Origin: Emydura subglobosa
Taxonomy: Eukaryota > Chordata > Testudines > Chelidae
Length of the DNA: 64,000 nucleotides
Reading direction: 5' to 3'
Assembly (NCBI GenBank): GCA_007922225.1
Contig: ML679966.1
Span: 52,291,583 to 52,355,582 of the forward strand
A program made the position numbers and the translations under genes. Of this stretch, positions 1-11,904 are shown in pieces. The notes below the pieces were generated by a model. The model ran no database searches and had not been told where the DNA came from. It saw nothing but the letters and a program-made list of their open reading frames with translations. Within the stretch, counting starts at the first letter, position 1. Each line of letters begins with the position of its first letter.

Positions 1-499
1 TGAATCTTGGTCCTTTATTAAAGAAACCAGGATGGATTTAGGGTTTACACTGAACTGGTTGAATTAATTTTGGGGGGATAAGCTGCTCATTAATTTTGCC
101 TATTTCTTCTGTTTGTGAATAAGGAACTTAATTTGATGTTTATAAATGTATTCATTATTCTTAATTAGTTCATGCAAATAAACTTCAGCCAATGGGGCAT
201 TCATGAAGTTTTTTAAAAGGATAACAATGAATAGTGAATAACCATTAACAACAAATCTTGTTCTCATGTAAATACCGGCATGTGTCTGCACAACAAGCTC
301 TCTGCAAACATTGTTGCAAACAAAAAGCAGTTTGTGGGTATGTCCATGATATCCAATAGTAAGAACCATGAAGATGGATGGATCAAACAGCTGTTCAGAA
401 TTTGCACAGAAGCTTGCAAACTTTATTTTAGATTACTCTATCAGCTCTGGTGTGAAAGTTGATGTTATCATGGTTTCGATGCAGAAATAGGTCAACTTT
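1..499. other. AT-rich non-coding DNA, nothing identified
   Basis: Open frames here are short and occur on both strands in the same place, with no motif I recognise. I see no repeat boundary, tandem array or RNA gene. Confidence 0.5.
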
Positions 500-640
500 T
501 AGATCAGTAAGTTCTTTGGGACAGGGCTCCGGGGCTTTGGTACTGACAGCATCAACATCAAAGTCTCAGTTGTTCTAGATCTGTATAGCTCTACTGACTT
601 CAGAGATATGTTGATTTACATCAAGGATCTAGCCCCAAAT
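500..640 (+). mobile_element. L2-clade LINE reverse-transcriptase relic (motif A region)
   Basis: In the plus frame from about 534, the sequence reads GFGTD and then VSVVLDLYSSTDF (563-601). L2-clade RTs have a G-[FY]-GTE segment followed by a motif resembling LVLLDLSAAFDT, which carries the first catalytic aspartate, so both pieces appear in the right order. The stretch between them is shorter than usual, implying a deletion. Weak similarity may continue at 840-1260, where a reading resembling YCNVFL is followed by a basic helix-like stretch, but that is too decayed to rely on. No open frame spans the region. This is a dead fragment, called from a short match. Confidence 0.42.
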
Positions 641-1282
641 ATTAAGTACAGCTGGTCAGAATACGGGGGTAGTGGATTATGAAATTTTAAAAAGATGTTT
701 CATATTTATTTATATTTTCTGATTAGCTCTGACATTAAATATTAGTAATCAATCATATTAACAAAAAACTCAAAGCAAAGTTCAGATATATCTGAAAAAT
801 GAAAACAGGTTTTATGGGAAACTCTGGAAAATGAAACTTCTGAATAAGCCAGGGAGCTGCTTGGCATCTCTTAAGCTTTTGATGATGGATGGTGTATATT
901 TAAAAGCTTGAGTCTCCTGCAGATTGTTTAGACCATATTTATTCTATTGTAATGTTTTTCTCACTGTTTATGGTTTGTTGCCTTACCTCACTATGTCTGT
1001 CTCGCCTTTAAAAAACTGAATCACAATGACAAAATTCAAGTTCAGTTAGTCATACATAGATCCTTGAGAAATAGCAACTATTTCTTGCTCTGGCTGACTA
1101 TTTCAAATTCCAAAATAATAATACAAGAGAGAGTGAAACACTTTTTGAAAACAGAAAGGCGGTCCTACATGAAACTCAAGTTACCAGAGAACTATTTGTT
1201 ACAGTCTGTCATTGCTTGGTAAAGAACCATAATCATTTAAAAATCACAGTATTTTCCACTTTTATAGCTCTTTTAGTCTCAA
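641..1282. other. Non-coding DNA, possibly more decayed L2
   Basis: No firm feature. The part around 930-1100 may be the decayed C-terminal region of the LINE whose motif A lies at 563-601, based on the reading YCNVFL near 950. Stops and frame changes prevent a reliable call. Confidence 0.3.
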
Positions 1283-1284
1283 AA

Positions 1285-1500
1285 TCTCAAACAGCATTGC
1301 AAACATGGATGAATTTAACTCTATAACACCCTTACACAATTAGCTGTAGTAGCCCCATTTTGTAGATAGGAAAACTAATGCAGAATGATGTAGAGTAACT
1401 TTCCCAGGTCATGGGTTGAATCTGTGGCAGATCTGGGAAGGAAACCAGTGCTGTCAACCAGTCCTGTGCCCTAAGCACAAGACCTACCAAATGCATATTC
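1285..1500 (-). repeat. MIR-like SINE, antisense
   Basis: The plus strand reads like the reverse complement of a MIR-type SINE core. A 'CCATTTTGTAGATAGGAAAACT' style block is followed by a 'TAACTTTCCCAGGTCATG' block, then 'GTGGCAGATCTGGGAAGGAAACCAG', and ends with 'CAGTCCTGTGCCCTAAGCACAAGACC'. In MIR these correspond to the reversed 'AAAATGGG', 'CCTTGGGCAAGTCACTT' and 'GGTTCGAATCC...GCTCTGCCAC' blocks. The order and spacing fit, but divergence is high. A related ancient CORE-SINE is possible. Confidence 0.55.
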
Positions 1501-2843
1501 TGATTTTTATATTTTACATGTTAATTTTCAGCTGACACGGATTCCTATTTGACCATACTCAAACAAGCATACATATATTAGAAATCTGTCAGCAAATTGA
1601 TCAGTCATTTGACTTGCTAATCTAAATATAAACTAAAACAATATCCCAAGAGCAGATTTCATGCAGCTAAAAACTCTCAAAAGGAAAAAAAAGTCACTAC
1701 AAGCAATTCTCAAAATTGAAAGAAAATAGTAGAAATAAATCAGAGAGGATATCTGCTGACAATTAATGTTGTAACTGAGAAGACTATTTGATTTTGCTTC
1801 CGTAGCATCAATGGGCAACATAAGCATAAGATCCTTTATTGTAGTGTTTATGCTTTCATTTTTCTAATGTACTCACTCTTGTATTATTTTATTTAGGTTC
1901 CTGTATCTTTTTTATTTTCAGGGTACAGTTCTTCTATGATTATATTTTATTTCTATTTTTATTTTCACTAAGCTAAAGAAAAACAAAAGAAGAAAACAAA
2001 GAAAACAAAAGGGGGAAATACAGGCTTTGTTTTGAATGTTACTACTTTAATATGGATTGATTTGTAAACTGCAAAACAATAAAGGTGCTAAAACTAAACA
2101 AACACAACACTACATTATGATGTTCCACAACATTTTCCCTCATGCATTGCTCTTTGGAGGCTAGTGTTGAAGGGGAGGAGAGATTTTTCTGGAAAAGCAC
2201 TTAAGGCATTGCCTAGCAGCACAAATCCCTCTCCCCTGAAAGTGGTAATACTAGTAGCTAATGGCCAAAAGCACAACGGCCCAGTTGGGAAAACAGATGA
2301 TCTGCAAGCAAAGAACTACAGATTCTTTTCTGCAGAGGCTGTGATCCAGAATGCCATATATTGCAATGCCAACCCACGAAAGTGGTGCACCTGTTGACAT
2401 TCAACACAACATTCTGTACTCAGGAGTATTTTAGATAAACTAACAGCCATTTATCAAACTGAACTACATGTGATACAAAAAGGCATCACACAACTAAATC
2501 TTAGCAATGCTTGAAAAAGTAACTAGAAAATGTAAGTGGTTATGTGATTATTGGTGTTGGAATATGTTTTGAGCTTTTTGTGAACTACTACCGATTATTG
2601 TTCATACTCTTAGAATTTTTAGACTTCCAGCAGCAGATTATTTTTGTAACATCTGTTTCCTTAGAGTTCTTTTACACTGCCCTCCTGCTAGGTTATTATT
2701 CTAACAATTTGTTTCTTTTCAGCAAGTTACATGATTGTTTTAGGAAATTATTTCTTCCCAGGCCTCCATTGTATGCTGACAACAATCTCACTTGACAAAG
2801 GTGATGTTTATATGCATTTATATTTTTTATTTTCTCTCTCTAG
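1501..2843. other. AT-rich non-coding DNA
   Basis: This contains a purine-rich run of AAACAAAAGAAG-type sequence near 1975-2015 and an unremarkable open frame at 2164-2397. That frame has no homology I recognise, no splice context and no neighbouring frame to extend it. I see no repeat family. Confidence 0.45.
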
Positions 2844-2912
2844 ATTTAATTTGGTGGTCAGAGTAGGATTTCTGATCAGCTTAATTTCGAACTCTGTATG
2901 CAGGCACAAAGT
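2844..2912 (+). other. Candidate 69-nt internal exon (splice-site pair)
   Basis: A long pyrimidine tract (TTTATTTTCTCTCTCTAG) ends at 2843 and makes a strong 3' splice site. A GTAAGT donor starts at 2913. The 69-nt interval is a multiple of three and one plus frame is open across it, reading FNLVVRVGFLISLISNSV onward. The peptide is hydrophobic and I do not recognise it. Good splice signals arise by chance in a window this long, so this is a candidate only. It could equally belong to a long non-coding RNA. Confidence 0.2.
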
Positions 2913-3420
2913 GTAAGTAAACTGTATGTCATACTAAACCTCTTCTCCTAATTGCTTAATCTATCTTGCTCTTGTACACCCTTTTTAATATTAATAATAA
3001 TTATTATTATAACTGTTTCCGCTTCATTCATTCTTCCAAACCTCCTCTAGCAATGAATGTAGGAGGCTGGAGTCTAGCTTCTTTTGACAGAAAAGAAGGC
3101 ATAGGTAGAGCTCTGGCGGAATACAAGCTAGGAGTGCATCTGACTTACAACATGATGCTGCAATGTCGAGATGTTCCCAGTCTCCCAACAGCATTTCTGA
3201 CAAAGCCTCATAATGCCTCAAGGTTACAACCCCCTTTTTGTTGTTTGCAATGTTTAGGATAAAGCACATCGGGTATGTAACATAGTCAACCATTAATGTC
3301 CAAAGTTGGTTCCTCTTTTCTCCCATTATTTAACTATTTTAATGTATTTAAAAAGTGACAAATAGAACCTTCTTCCCTTTTTTTGTTGTCAACAGTTCTT
3401 TTCAGTCTATATCAATATGT
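2913..3420. other. Non-coding DNA with a short GC-richer patch
   Basis: The stretch from 3050 to 3260 is less AT-rich than its surroundings and is open on both strands (2966-3262 plus, 3024-3326 minus). That pattern reflects base composition more than coding. No domain or repeat was recognised. Confidence 0.4.
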
Positions 3421-3625
3421 GGACTGAAAGTTGTACTGTGGGTTATGCTTCCAGTTTTGCCACTGACTCACTGCATCAGCTTGGGTAAGTCAGTTGACTT
3501 TACCCTGTGACATTGAGGAAATCAATTAATGTCTCTGTGGTGCAGTTAATCATTTGGGGCTATTAATTCTTACCAGTCTCTCTGGGGTATTAAGAGACTC
3601 AATAAATTAGGGCAAAATTCTGTTC
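3421..3625 (+). repeat. MIR-like SINE, sense
   Basis: The block 'GCCACTGACTCACTGCATC' runs into 'GCTTGGGTAAGTCAGTTGAC', followed by 'GTCTCTGTGGTGCAGTT', a 'GGGGCTATTAATTCTTACC' block and an AATAAATTA tail. The MIR core has the same order: TGTGACCTTGGGCAAGTCACTT, CTCTGTGCCTCAGTTT, GGGATAATAATACCTACC. About 20 nt are inserted or duplicated after the first core block. The element is old and diverged. Confidence 0.6.
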
Positions 3626-4565
3626 TTAGAGTTTCTCTGATTATCTATTTGACATATTCACCATTATGACTCTAAGAAAATTCCCAGTGATTCTAGTGGC
3701 AGTTAGTGCTAGGAGTAAATATGCAGTATGCCAGAGATATATAGTACAGAAGTTATAGGGACTCTCAGCATCAGGACCACGGAGCCAGATTTTCAGATAA
3801 TGTAAATAGGTATAGTGCACAAAAGTCAGTGAGGTAAAATGATTTACATCAGCTGAGAAACTGGCCCCCTTTGATGCAAAACCTGTTGGAAGCAAAATCT
3901 TTTGTGAGTGCAAATATTTTTGGCAGCAATAAAGACATAACAAGAAGGATCATATGTGACATTTCATGAACAAGATAATGTAATTTGAGTTATGCTATAT
4001 AACTTCACTGATGGAAAACTCAGAAATGCAGTGATTGTAAACACTGCCCCCCTAACAATGTATTAATATTCAATATACAATACCCCAGTCTGTCTATAAA
4101 ATGACATCCCCAAGTGACCAATATGTTATGAAGCAAAAAATACAGAATAAACTGCTGTTCAGCAATTCTGAAAGATAGAATAAACTTCCCAAAATGGCTC
4201 TGTATTTTCCATTTAAATGACAATGCTTTTCTCTTTCTTTTGCAATAACTGTTTGTGTGATTCAGGCAAGGTTTCCCAGCTTGTGTTGGCTTCACAGCAC
4301 AGAAACTAGCTGTATTTTTGGCTGAATCTGGCCTTAAATGATTAAGCAATCAAACCATCTGTATGTAAAAACACTTTCACACAAACACAGCGTATGGAGG
4401 GATTTTTATTTTGGCCATTTTGTGGAATTTAAAATCATGATTTGAAAGAGATGTTTCCAAATATATTCACCAAATGGCCTTTTTAATACAAGTTTCCTTT
4501 AATAAGTGGAACAAGTGGTAAAGCAGAGATGCAACAAAACAGGAAATATACCTGGTTTATATTAT
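3626..4565. other. Non-coding DNA, nothing identified
   Basis: Overlapping minus-strand open frames of about 100 codons at 3641-3943 and 4020-4349 have no recognisable motif, no start context and no link to each other. No repeat boundary was seen before the LTR that begins at 4570. Confidence 0.45.
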
Positions 4566-4569
4566 GTGC

Positions 4570-5417
4570 TGTGACAAAGCTCTTCCTCTACCTCGATGGG
4601 TCCAACACTTCCTTCTAGCAGTAGGTCAGGGAACTACTTCACCCCTTAGTGTTCTTCCACACTCTAGTGGTGGGGGAGGGTAATACAGCCTCTCTAAGGT
4701 GGCCGCTCCTGGTCCTGTCTCTTGTTCTCACAGGCCCTGGCCTCTTCGCTGGGGCTCTTGCCCCTCCATTGAATGGCTGGTGGGGCGTGGAAGGACCCGG
4801 TCCCACTCAACTCTGGGCCCCAACCCAGGGGCCCTACAAGTAGCAGCCTCATGCTGTGGCTTAGGAAAGCTGCTAGCTTCCCAGGGTTATTTCCCTGTGC
4901 CCCTTGACTTAATGTCTGGATCCTGTTTGGACAGGGGCCCTTCCTTGCCAGGGGAGACTCTTGGCCCTTGAAGCCCCACTATACATGCTAGTGCCGAAAC
5001 CAAATGTCCAGTTCAGACTTTCGCTTCTGGCAGGGTCTCTTCCCTTAAGCCTCCAGGCCTGGGAAAGGTCCATTGCCCTCTTCGGGCAGGGTTTTCTCTC
5101 CCCTAGTCTTTATATCTGCAGGGTTCTCTTCTGTCAACATTCTGCTCCCTCTCCTAAACCCTCCTGGTTCTTCACAGTGTCTTGCCTGCTCTCACATTCT
5201 GGTAGCTCACCTTGCTCTCACAACTCCAGCCACATCCTCTCTCTGGTGGGGAGGCTTTTAACAAGTCCTAGGTGGGACCTTGATTGGCTCCAGGCATATT
5301 AATTAACCTGAAGTAAACCTTCTTCAGCTATCAAGGGAAAAAAGACTTGCTGAGCCTAGGGCTGATATATTGGCCTTCTAGCCCTCTCCGGTAGCCATCT
5401 AGTCTGACCCTGTCACA
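4570..5417 (+). mobile_element. Solo LTR, 848 bp, with 4-bp target-site duplication
   Basis: The element starts TGTGACAAAG and ends CCCTGTCACA, so its ends are a perfect 7-bp inverted repeat (TGTGACA/TGTCACA) with the TG...CA limits typical of LTRs. Both flanks carry GTGC (4566-4569 and 5418-5421), a 4-bp direct repeat consistent with a target-site duplication. Inside, the base composition jumps to C/T-rich and GC-rich, unlike the AT-rich surroundings. The sequence resembles a common turtle LTR family with GGACCC and CCAGCCCAGGG-type blocks and a 'GATTGGCTCCAGG' block near the 3' end. No internal gag/pol region is attached, so it is most simply a solo LTR left by recombination. Open frames inside it (4649-5302) follow from its composition. 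Strand is assigned from remembered similarity only. Confidence 0.78.
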
Positions 5418-5421
5418 GTGC

Positions 5422-7835
5422 ATACTCATGTTGCTATAGAATAATAATAATGACACATGAAAACTGTATATTCTTAGAGTTATGGCCTCAGCGCTAACAG
5501 TTAACAGATTGTATTTAGTCATTAAAGCAAAATATAGTACACAAACAGATGAAAGAATTATGCTGAGCACACGGGGAGGAGAGATTAAAAGCCTTTGGAA
5601 AAATGATTGTATCGCTGTTTACAAATGTACCAGATGCACAGAAAATGCCTTTTTTCATCAGAAGGATCAGATTCTATTATACAGCAGCCTTATTTTTTAT
5701 GTCATCATGAAGAATATTCCCATGTTTGATTGGATTTATGGAATTTATTCCTGATGACAAAAGTAACTCTTTAAAAGCTGGCCCTGCCATGCTTTATCCT
5801 CTATCCCTAAAGCATCTGGCATTCTCTAAAATACCTAATTAAAAGTTTGCTTTTGTTTTTCTGAATCCCACATTACTTTGTCTCAGGAGCTGAGCTTTCT
5901 GATTTCTTTTTAAGTGTTCATAAATTTGTCATATCCCCTAACAAAATAGCTTTGTGTTCCTAAGAGATATTGTCATTTTAATCCTACATAATACTTTCCT
6001 TGGACATTCTCACAGTGCACGTAGTAATATATACATTCCTTTCTACACTTCCAGTTTCAGCCCAGGTCTGTTAGCTTCCAGACACATGGGTGAGCAAGTG
6101 ATAGGTGTTATTTATATTTTAAGTTTTATCGCTCTCCTTACAAGTCTCATCTGTTTTTCCCTGTCATTTTTTTTTTTGTTTGTTTATTCTCAGGTTCTCT
6201 TTGGTTCATTTATATTGCAAAGTCTTCAGGAAAGTGAGCATGGGACAGATCATGCAATTATGTCTATTTACACTGGCTGAGAATCTGGAACTATGTCTAT
6301 TTTTAAAATCCGTTTACAGTGCCCCATAATGTTATTGTTCTATATTACAGTTTACTCATAACAAAATATAACAGGATAGCCAAGGGCTTAGTCCCTACCA
6401 ATCTGCTATGAAAGGGCTAATCTCATTATTTTGGGTAGAGACTCTGATTTTTGTTTTTAAAAAAATATAAAGGGAGAAGAGGAATATAAAGGGAGGAGTA
6501 AATTCAATTACTCCAATGGAAGGAAATAATAGGCAAAATAAACAGTTCTCCCCATCCCTCCCCTTTTGTAACTATGCTAATAAAATCTAGCAAAACAGTT
6601 TGTCATTTCAAGTTTAAGAGATTGGTTGGTTAACTGGTCACTTTACATAACACACTATTTTGGGCTGATTAGTTGTGAGAGCCTATTAGTCAGCATTAAA
6701 CCATTTGGAGCTAGGGATGATTATGTTAGCATAGATATAATCCGCACAGGATGCTGACTGAAGGAAAGAACTCACAGCAGTTCTTAGTCAAAAGTCTCAA
6801 GTCATGCTGCTGTTTGTTAAGTGATTAAAAGAACACATGCATTGCAAAGCCTCACCTCCATAAAGGGGGGCCCCTCCTGGAAACCAATATGTACTAATCA
6901 CTCTGTGTTCTCCAAAGGGCTACATGAAAGATTAGGTCATTTCCTTTTACGCAAAATTACAGACAAACATTCAGAAAATGTTTCATCCCCAAAAATATTT
7001 CACATGAACATAGGAGTTCTTAAGGCATCCATTGTATTATTTACACTTTGATGGCTAGCACTGCTCCTGAAATGCTTCTATTCACTCTAATTCAGATTTT
7101 TAGTGGATTTTATTTTGCAAAGATGGCAATTGAAGGATAGGCAAGAGATGGTTTGTGTCAACATCTTTAGCTTTGATCTCTACAGTTAGATCTGGATAGG
7201 TTTGGGGAAATGCCTGCCTCCCTAAGCTGAGTATGCCAAGAAATGAGAACTACCCACCCTTAGTTAAGGCAAATAGGTAGCATACTGGGACACTAAAGGT
7301 CACAATCTCTCTCAATCCCAAAGGACTTGCAGTAGGAAGTTCCCTCACTGCCATACTAAAGATTTTCTTACTGTCTCCATGTGGCACCCGAAGAACAACA
7401 TGACCCTGTAGAAGTTTTTACTCCCGTCATGGGATTTGTCAAGGTGAGCCTCCAGATTTATCCCAGGTAACATAGAGGCTAAGCCAAATAACCCCCAAAA
7501 CTAAGACTCCACCACCTGGAGATTGATTATATCTTCTGGATCCCAGGAACTTCCACTGGACCTGTCCAACGTAAAATGGACACTCTGAGGAAGATAGAGG
7601 TGCCTCAGCACTCGAGGACTCATACTGTCCATGAAGGAGCAAGAGTCTAACAGAGTCAGAATGACCAGTATTAGTGGAACAGCTGGAAGTGTTTTCAGAA
7701 CTGAATAAGCTGGAACACAGATCATGGATCCACCCATATGTTCCCAAAACCATGGTAACATTTCTTATTCCTAGACTGGTTGGGAATTTACTATTAGAAT
7801 GATTTTTCAACAAAAAAATGTAATGTCCAGAGGAA
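5422..7835. other. AT-rich non-coding DNA
   Basis: No gene or repeat boundary was identified. The longest open frame (minus, 7439-7843, 134 codons) sits in a less AT-rich patch, overlaps another frame, and is rich in Ser and Leu with no recognisable domain. T-rich tracts occur near 6168-6182. Confidence 0.45.
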
Positions 7836-8410
7836 AATTTCAATTTTGCCCAAAAAAAATTCTTAAGGGAAAATCAACACAAAATATTTTGTTCTGGGTC
7901 ACTTCAACCTGAATTGGAATATTTTGTTTTATTGAACTGACTCTCTATGTTTTGTTTTAAAACAAGTCAACAAAATGTCAACACACTGTTTCATGGGAGT
8001 TGTCATTTAGGCTATTCTCTCATATCGACTGTGGTTACTGGAAGGGATACATCTCTTAGCATTCAACTATTCCTCTCTGACCAAGTTGTGTAATGCCTCA
8101 AAGGATACACGGTGCCAAGGAGCCTGGCCATTAGGGGAAAATAGGGGCATTAAGCTCCCACACAACTCCCAGAAGGCAAAGCATTTGGGATCAATTCAGC
8201 AAACCAAAATTAAATATTTCAGTTTTGGAATATCAAAATGCTTTGTTTCATTCAAAAACTTCATTCTCATTTCTAATTAGAATTTTTTTGGAATATTTCA
8301 TTCTGAAAAAGTTTTCGATAATTCAGCTTCCTTGTCCTGATGTGGGACAAAAACAAACCGTTGAAAAGCAGAATTTCATGTGGAACAGAAATTCTGAACT
8401 TCAAGTTCTA
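7836..8410. mobile_element. AT-rich MITE-like repeat of the 'GAAAATTT' type (copy 1)
   Basis: The segment is built of GAAAATTTCAATTTTG-like and AAAACAAGTCAACAAAATG-like blocks around a GC-richer core containing 'CATGGGAGTTGTCATTT'. It ends with the mirrored AT-rich style (TTTGGAATATTTCATTCTG, near 8290). Comparable AT-rich segments occur at 11905-12230, 40912-41228, 44185-44440 and 57410-57840. I recall this as a common non-autonomous DNA transposon type in turtles, probably hAT. The ends are too worn to define a target duplication. Confidence 0.45.
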
Positions 8411-10510
8411 CTTATTCCTTCCCTGGGGCGACACCAAATTATCCATCCTTAAACTCTGCTTCCTCTGTCATTATGTGACCCCAGATGCAACGGAAAATCA
8501 GTACTAAAACAAATGTGACGCCAGCACACTCTGGCTGGGAGGAGGCACAATTTTTTTCTTTGGCACCTAAAGTTACCTATTTATAAAGTCTAAAATATAA
8601 ATTAACAGATTACTTGGGATTAAAACAAAGAAAAATCTCTCTTAAAATGTAGCTGCTATATTTGCAGCTAACAACCTAAAGAGAGAGAAAAAAAGAGACA
8701 GTTATTTGGCCTCTTAAAACTTCAGCTATAAAAACTCAATGTCACAAGATTTCAATCCACATTGCTTTTCTAGCAGGTCCTCAAAGCTCATTGGTGCTAG
8801 ACAGAGTTGGGGATACATCTTAATAATGGGAATACGTAGCAGCCACCTTGAGAAAAAACATGAATTTTCCTAATTTCTATGTAACAGCCATATTCACTCA
8901 AGAAATGTTTGTCTCAGGCCTGATTCTGATTGAAAATTGGATCAATTTCACTTGAAAAGGGCCCTGTTTTTATTTAAAGTAGTTCTGTACCATAGTAAAA
9001 AGTTCTGCAAAAATGTCTTATGGTCAAGTCCATAATGAAATGTGACTAATCTTAATTTGTGTAGTTGAACCTTTTTCTTATAAATTTGTCACACTTCTGG
9101 TGGTGAGGGGAAAAGGGTTCCACTTGGAGATGTAGGTAGGGGTGTGGATGTGGGTGAGAGAGAGTGTAACCTCAATGTTCAAGCACATTTTATTTTATAA
9201 AGAACAAACAGAAATGATCCTAAAGGTTTGGGCATTCTTCGGTTTTTATGGTGTCACTACATGTCTGTTAAAAAAAGGGTGTGCGGGGAGGGGAAATAAA
9301 TACACAAATGTCAGTATCATAAACTACTAACCTTTGGTTAGGAGAATAATAGAGATTTTTCCTGTGTTACAGCTCAGAGCCTGTTATAACAACATGTAAG
9401 AATATGGAGTGGGATAAGGGATTTACTGGAAAAAAAAAAACTGAAGAGATCAGCCCATTAGTAACTCCAATTTGAACAGGGGTCTGAGTATGGGTGAATT
9501 CAGGTTAGTGAGTGAGTGCCTCTGTTTGACAGTAATTTGAAGCACTGATTGATTTCCACCACAGCAATGATGGCACTGATTGAGCTGACAGCGCAGAAGA
9601 CAATTTTAACCTACAGCCTTGAAAATTTCCATCAGAGAAATAAATCTGGAAACTGTGGATCACTGCAACAGGGTTTGACACTGATGCCTAAGACATCAGC
9701 TGCACTGGCCCTGTGCTGACAGAACACAACAGTAACAAAAAGTTTAAAGTGGTTTCCTTTTCAAGACAATAAGAACAAAGGGAAAATGGCTTAATATTCT
9801 GAAAAGAATCCCACCAAAATAAATACAGCCAGGAAAATTAGTCAACTCTTACTTATATTAAGGATAAACCCAAAAGATTTATCATTTTCTTAGAACTGGC
9901 AGAGTAGCTTTTATTTTGCAAAACCAAAAGTCGTATGTGCACGGTAATTGTGCTGTTATGTATTTTAGTTAGGTTAGTGAGAAGAAGGAAGAATTTACCT
10001 GATAACTAGGTTTGCAGGCTTTTAATTAGCGCATACAGCTGAATTTATTCTTTAGAAGGACGACAAAGGAGGGCCGACCAAAAGTTTGATCTACTTTTTT
10101 TTATATATATATTAAATAGTGTCTATTTATAAAGTCCATCAAAAAGATTTCTATGGATTAATATATTAAAATAAATAAATTGCAATAGGACAACACTTAT
10201 GACTATCCCTTTAGTACCAAAATCAGAGTGTGAACACCTTGGAACAAATCTCATTTCAGTAAGAAATAGATATCAATTTCCAGTTTCAAATGATCAGCAG
10301 TAAGAAATAAAAATAAGTTAAAAATAAGTTAAATAACTTCATGTTATCCTTTGAACCAAGCATTAATTTGGTGATACTCTCCTCTCTCCCACAGTTAATA
10401 ATAGTGATTTCATAGGGGAATCAATCCTGGAAGGTACTCCACAACTTTTGGAGGTGCTAAGCACTCTAACCTATTATTGATGTCCAACAGTTTCCCTTTA
10501 TCACTTAATA
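8411..10510. other. AT-rich non-coding DNA
   Basis: No gene or recognisable transposon. A short tandem (AAAAATAAGTT twice) lies near 10309-10333, and an A/T-only run with a TATATATAT core near 10088-10118. Confidence 0.45.
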
Positions 10511-10625
10511 GGATCACAAATTCATCAAAGACATTTAAGCACTTAATTTTAAGCATGGGGGCAGTCCTACTGAAGACTATACTTGAAGTTAAGCAAGTGC
10601 TTAAGTGTTTTGCTGAATCAGGGCT
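10511..10625. repeat. MITE-like 'AAGCAAGTGCTTAAGTG' repeat (copy 1)
   Basis: The segment contains AAGCACTTAATTTTAAGC near its left side and AAGCAAGTGCTTAAGTG followed by TTTTGCTGAATCAGGGC at its right. These form partly complementary ends. A related block (GTGTTTAAGTGCTTTGCTGAAAG) is at 44752-44775. The pattern fits a small, old non-autonomous DNA element. Confidence 0.4.
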
Positions 10626-10834
10626 TATATTAAGAGACAGTCAGAGTAGTATGTTTAATTTGAAATGCCAGTATTCCAAGAACTTCAGGCACTTGGATAG
10701 GGACCATTTTTCCTGTCCAGGAGTTCTGGCAGTGGCAACAACAATGTTAGAAATAGATATTCACACAACCAAAGTTTTCACTGAAGTCAGATGAATTCTT
10801 TCTGCAATTGTATATAATGAACTTCAAATCTGAG

Positions 10835-10975
10835 GGCCAAATTTTCAGATTAGAAGTGCAATCACTCAAAATTAGCCACCCATTTCCCCCAATTCTAGTT
10901 ATTAGTACAGTTAAGTCACTGTTAACTGGGTGGAAATTAGGCATTCAATTGTGCACTTAATTTGATTGAAAATGT
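10835..10975. repeat. Short inverted-repeat (MITE-like) segment
   Basis: The left side reads CCAAATTTTCAGATTAGAAG and TTAGCCACCCATTT. The right side reads AACTGGGTGGAAATTAGG and TTGATTGAAAATG, which are approximate reverse complements. This is the usual structure of the small palindromic elements in this window. Copy identity is unknown. Confidence 0.4.
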
Positions 10976-11904
10976 CCCCCATAAAGTTTTGATTCAACAT
11001 TTTAAAAGGTTGAATCAAAAGAATAATCTTAAAGTAGATGGTTGGTTATCATTTCAGAGTTTAACTACTGTTAAACTTACTACAAATATTTCTGAAATCA
11101 CATTGTAAATTTCCTTTCAGTGCCCAAGTCACTGGCACATACAAATTACTATATATGCTACTTGTTACAGTTCAAAATTGAAGCCTCCCATGCTGTCAGA
11201 GCTAATAAAACCCTGTGTAAAGCTTTTTTATTTCTTACGACAAGTACCACAGGCTAACACCCACCACTGTTTTTTTTGTTTGTGGTGCTTACTGTTTCAA
11301 AAGATAAACAAAATATCTGCCCTATTCACTGTCATTTTCACAAGAAATTATAAATTTATTTTTAACTTGATTCTCTTTGTAGAGCCTTCACAAATTAAAG
11401 AGGAATAAAATGCGGTAAAATTCTTCATTCCCTGTCAAGAAACTTCTTTGTATTTATTAAAAAACAAAGTAGTTTACTTTCCTAAAGATGATGGACAGTA
11501 GCACAGTCAGTTGCTAGTGTAGTATGATTCACAGAAGAGAACTTTTATATTCATTATAGTATTGAAAGATTTGTGGCGAAGCAGGTTGTGGTTATGTAAC
11601 AAGAGCCATACATAGGAGCCTATACATTTCCATATATTGTGCATAATTCCTATTATTTTTATATGGTTTTTATTTGGCTGTTGAACAGAATGTAATCTTC
11701 AGGATGAAGCAATATACAGAAAGCAAAGAGGGAGTCTAAATCAGTGCAATCCTTATTTTAGAAGTTTGCAAGTTGTTAGTAATTTCCACCATGTACAGAA
11801 TGTAAGATTCATAAAGTAACAGTCCGTTAAAATTGTACATCAGTGCTAACAGAAAAATAGGATCTCTGTCTCACAGAAAATTCTAGTATTTTGACATATG
11901 TATT
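10976..11904. other. AT-rich non-coding DNA
   Basis: No gene, repeat boundary or RNA gene was identified. A short plus-strand frame (11178-11408) has no recognisable features. Confidence 0.45.

Noticed and set aside
4649..5302. Overlapping plus-strand frames of 60-113 codons
   Set aside because: They lie wholly inside the LTR and show no protein similarity. Their openness follows from the C/T-rich composition.
7439..7843. 134-codon minus-strand open frame
   Set aside because: No recognisable motif. It overlaps another frame and is not flanked by splice sites or other coding-like sequence.
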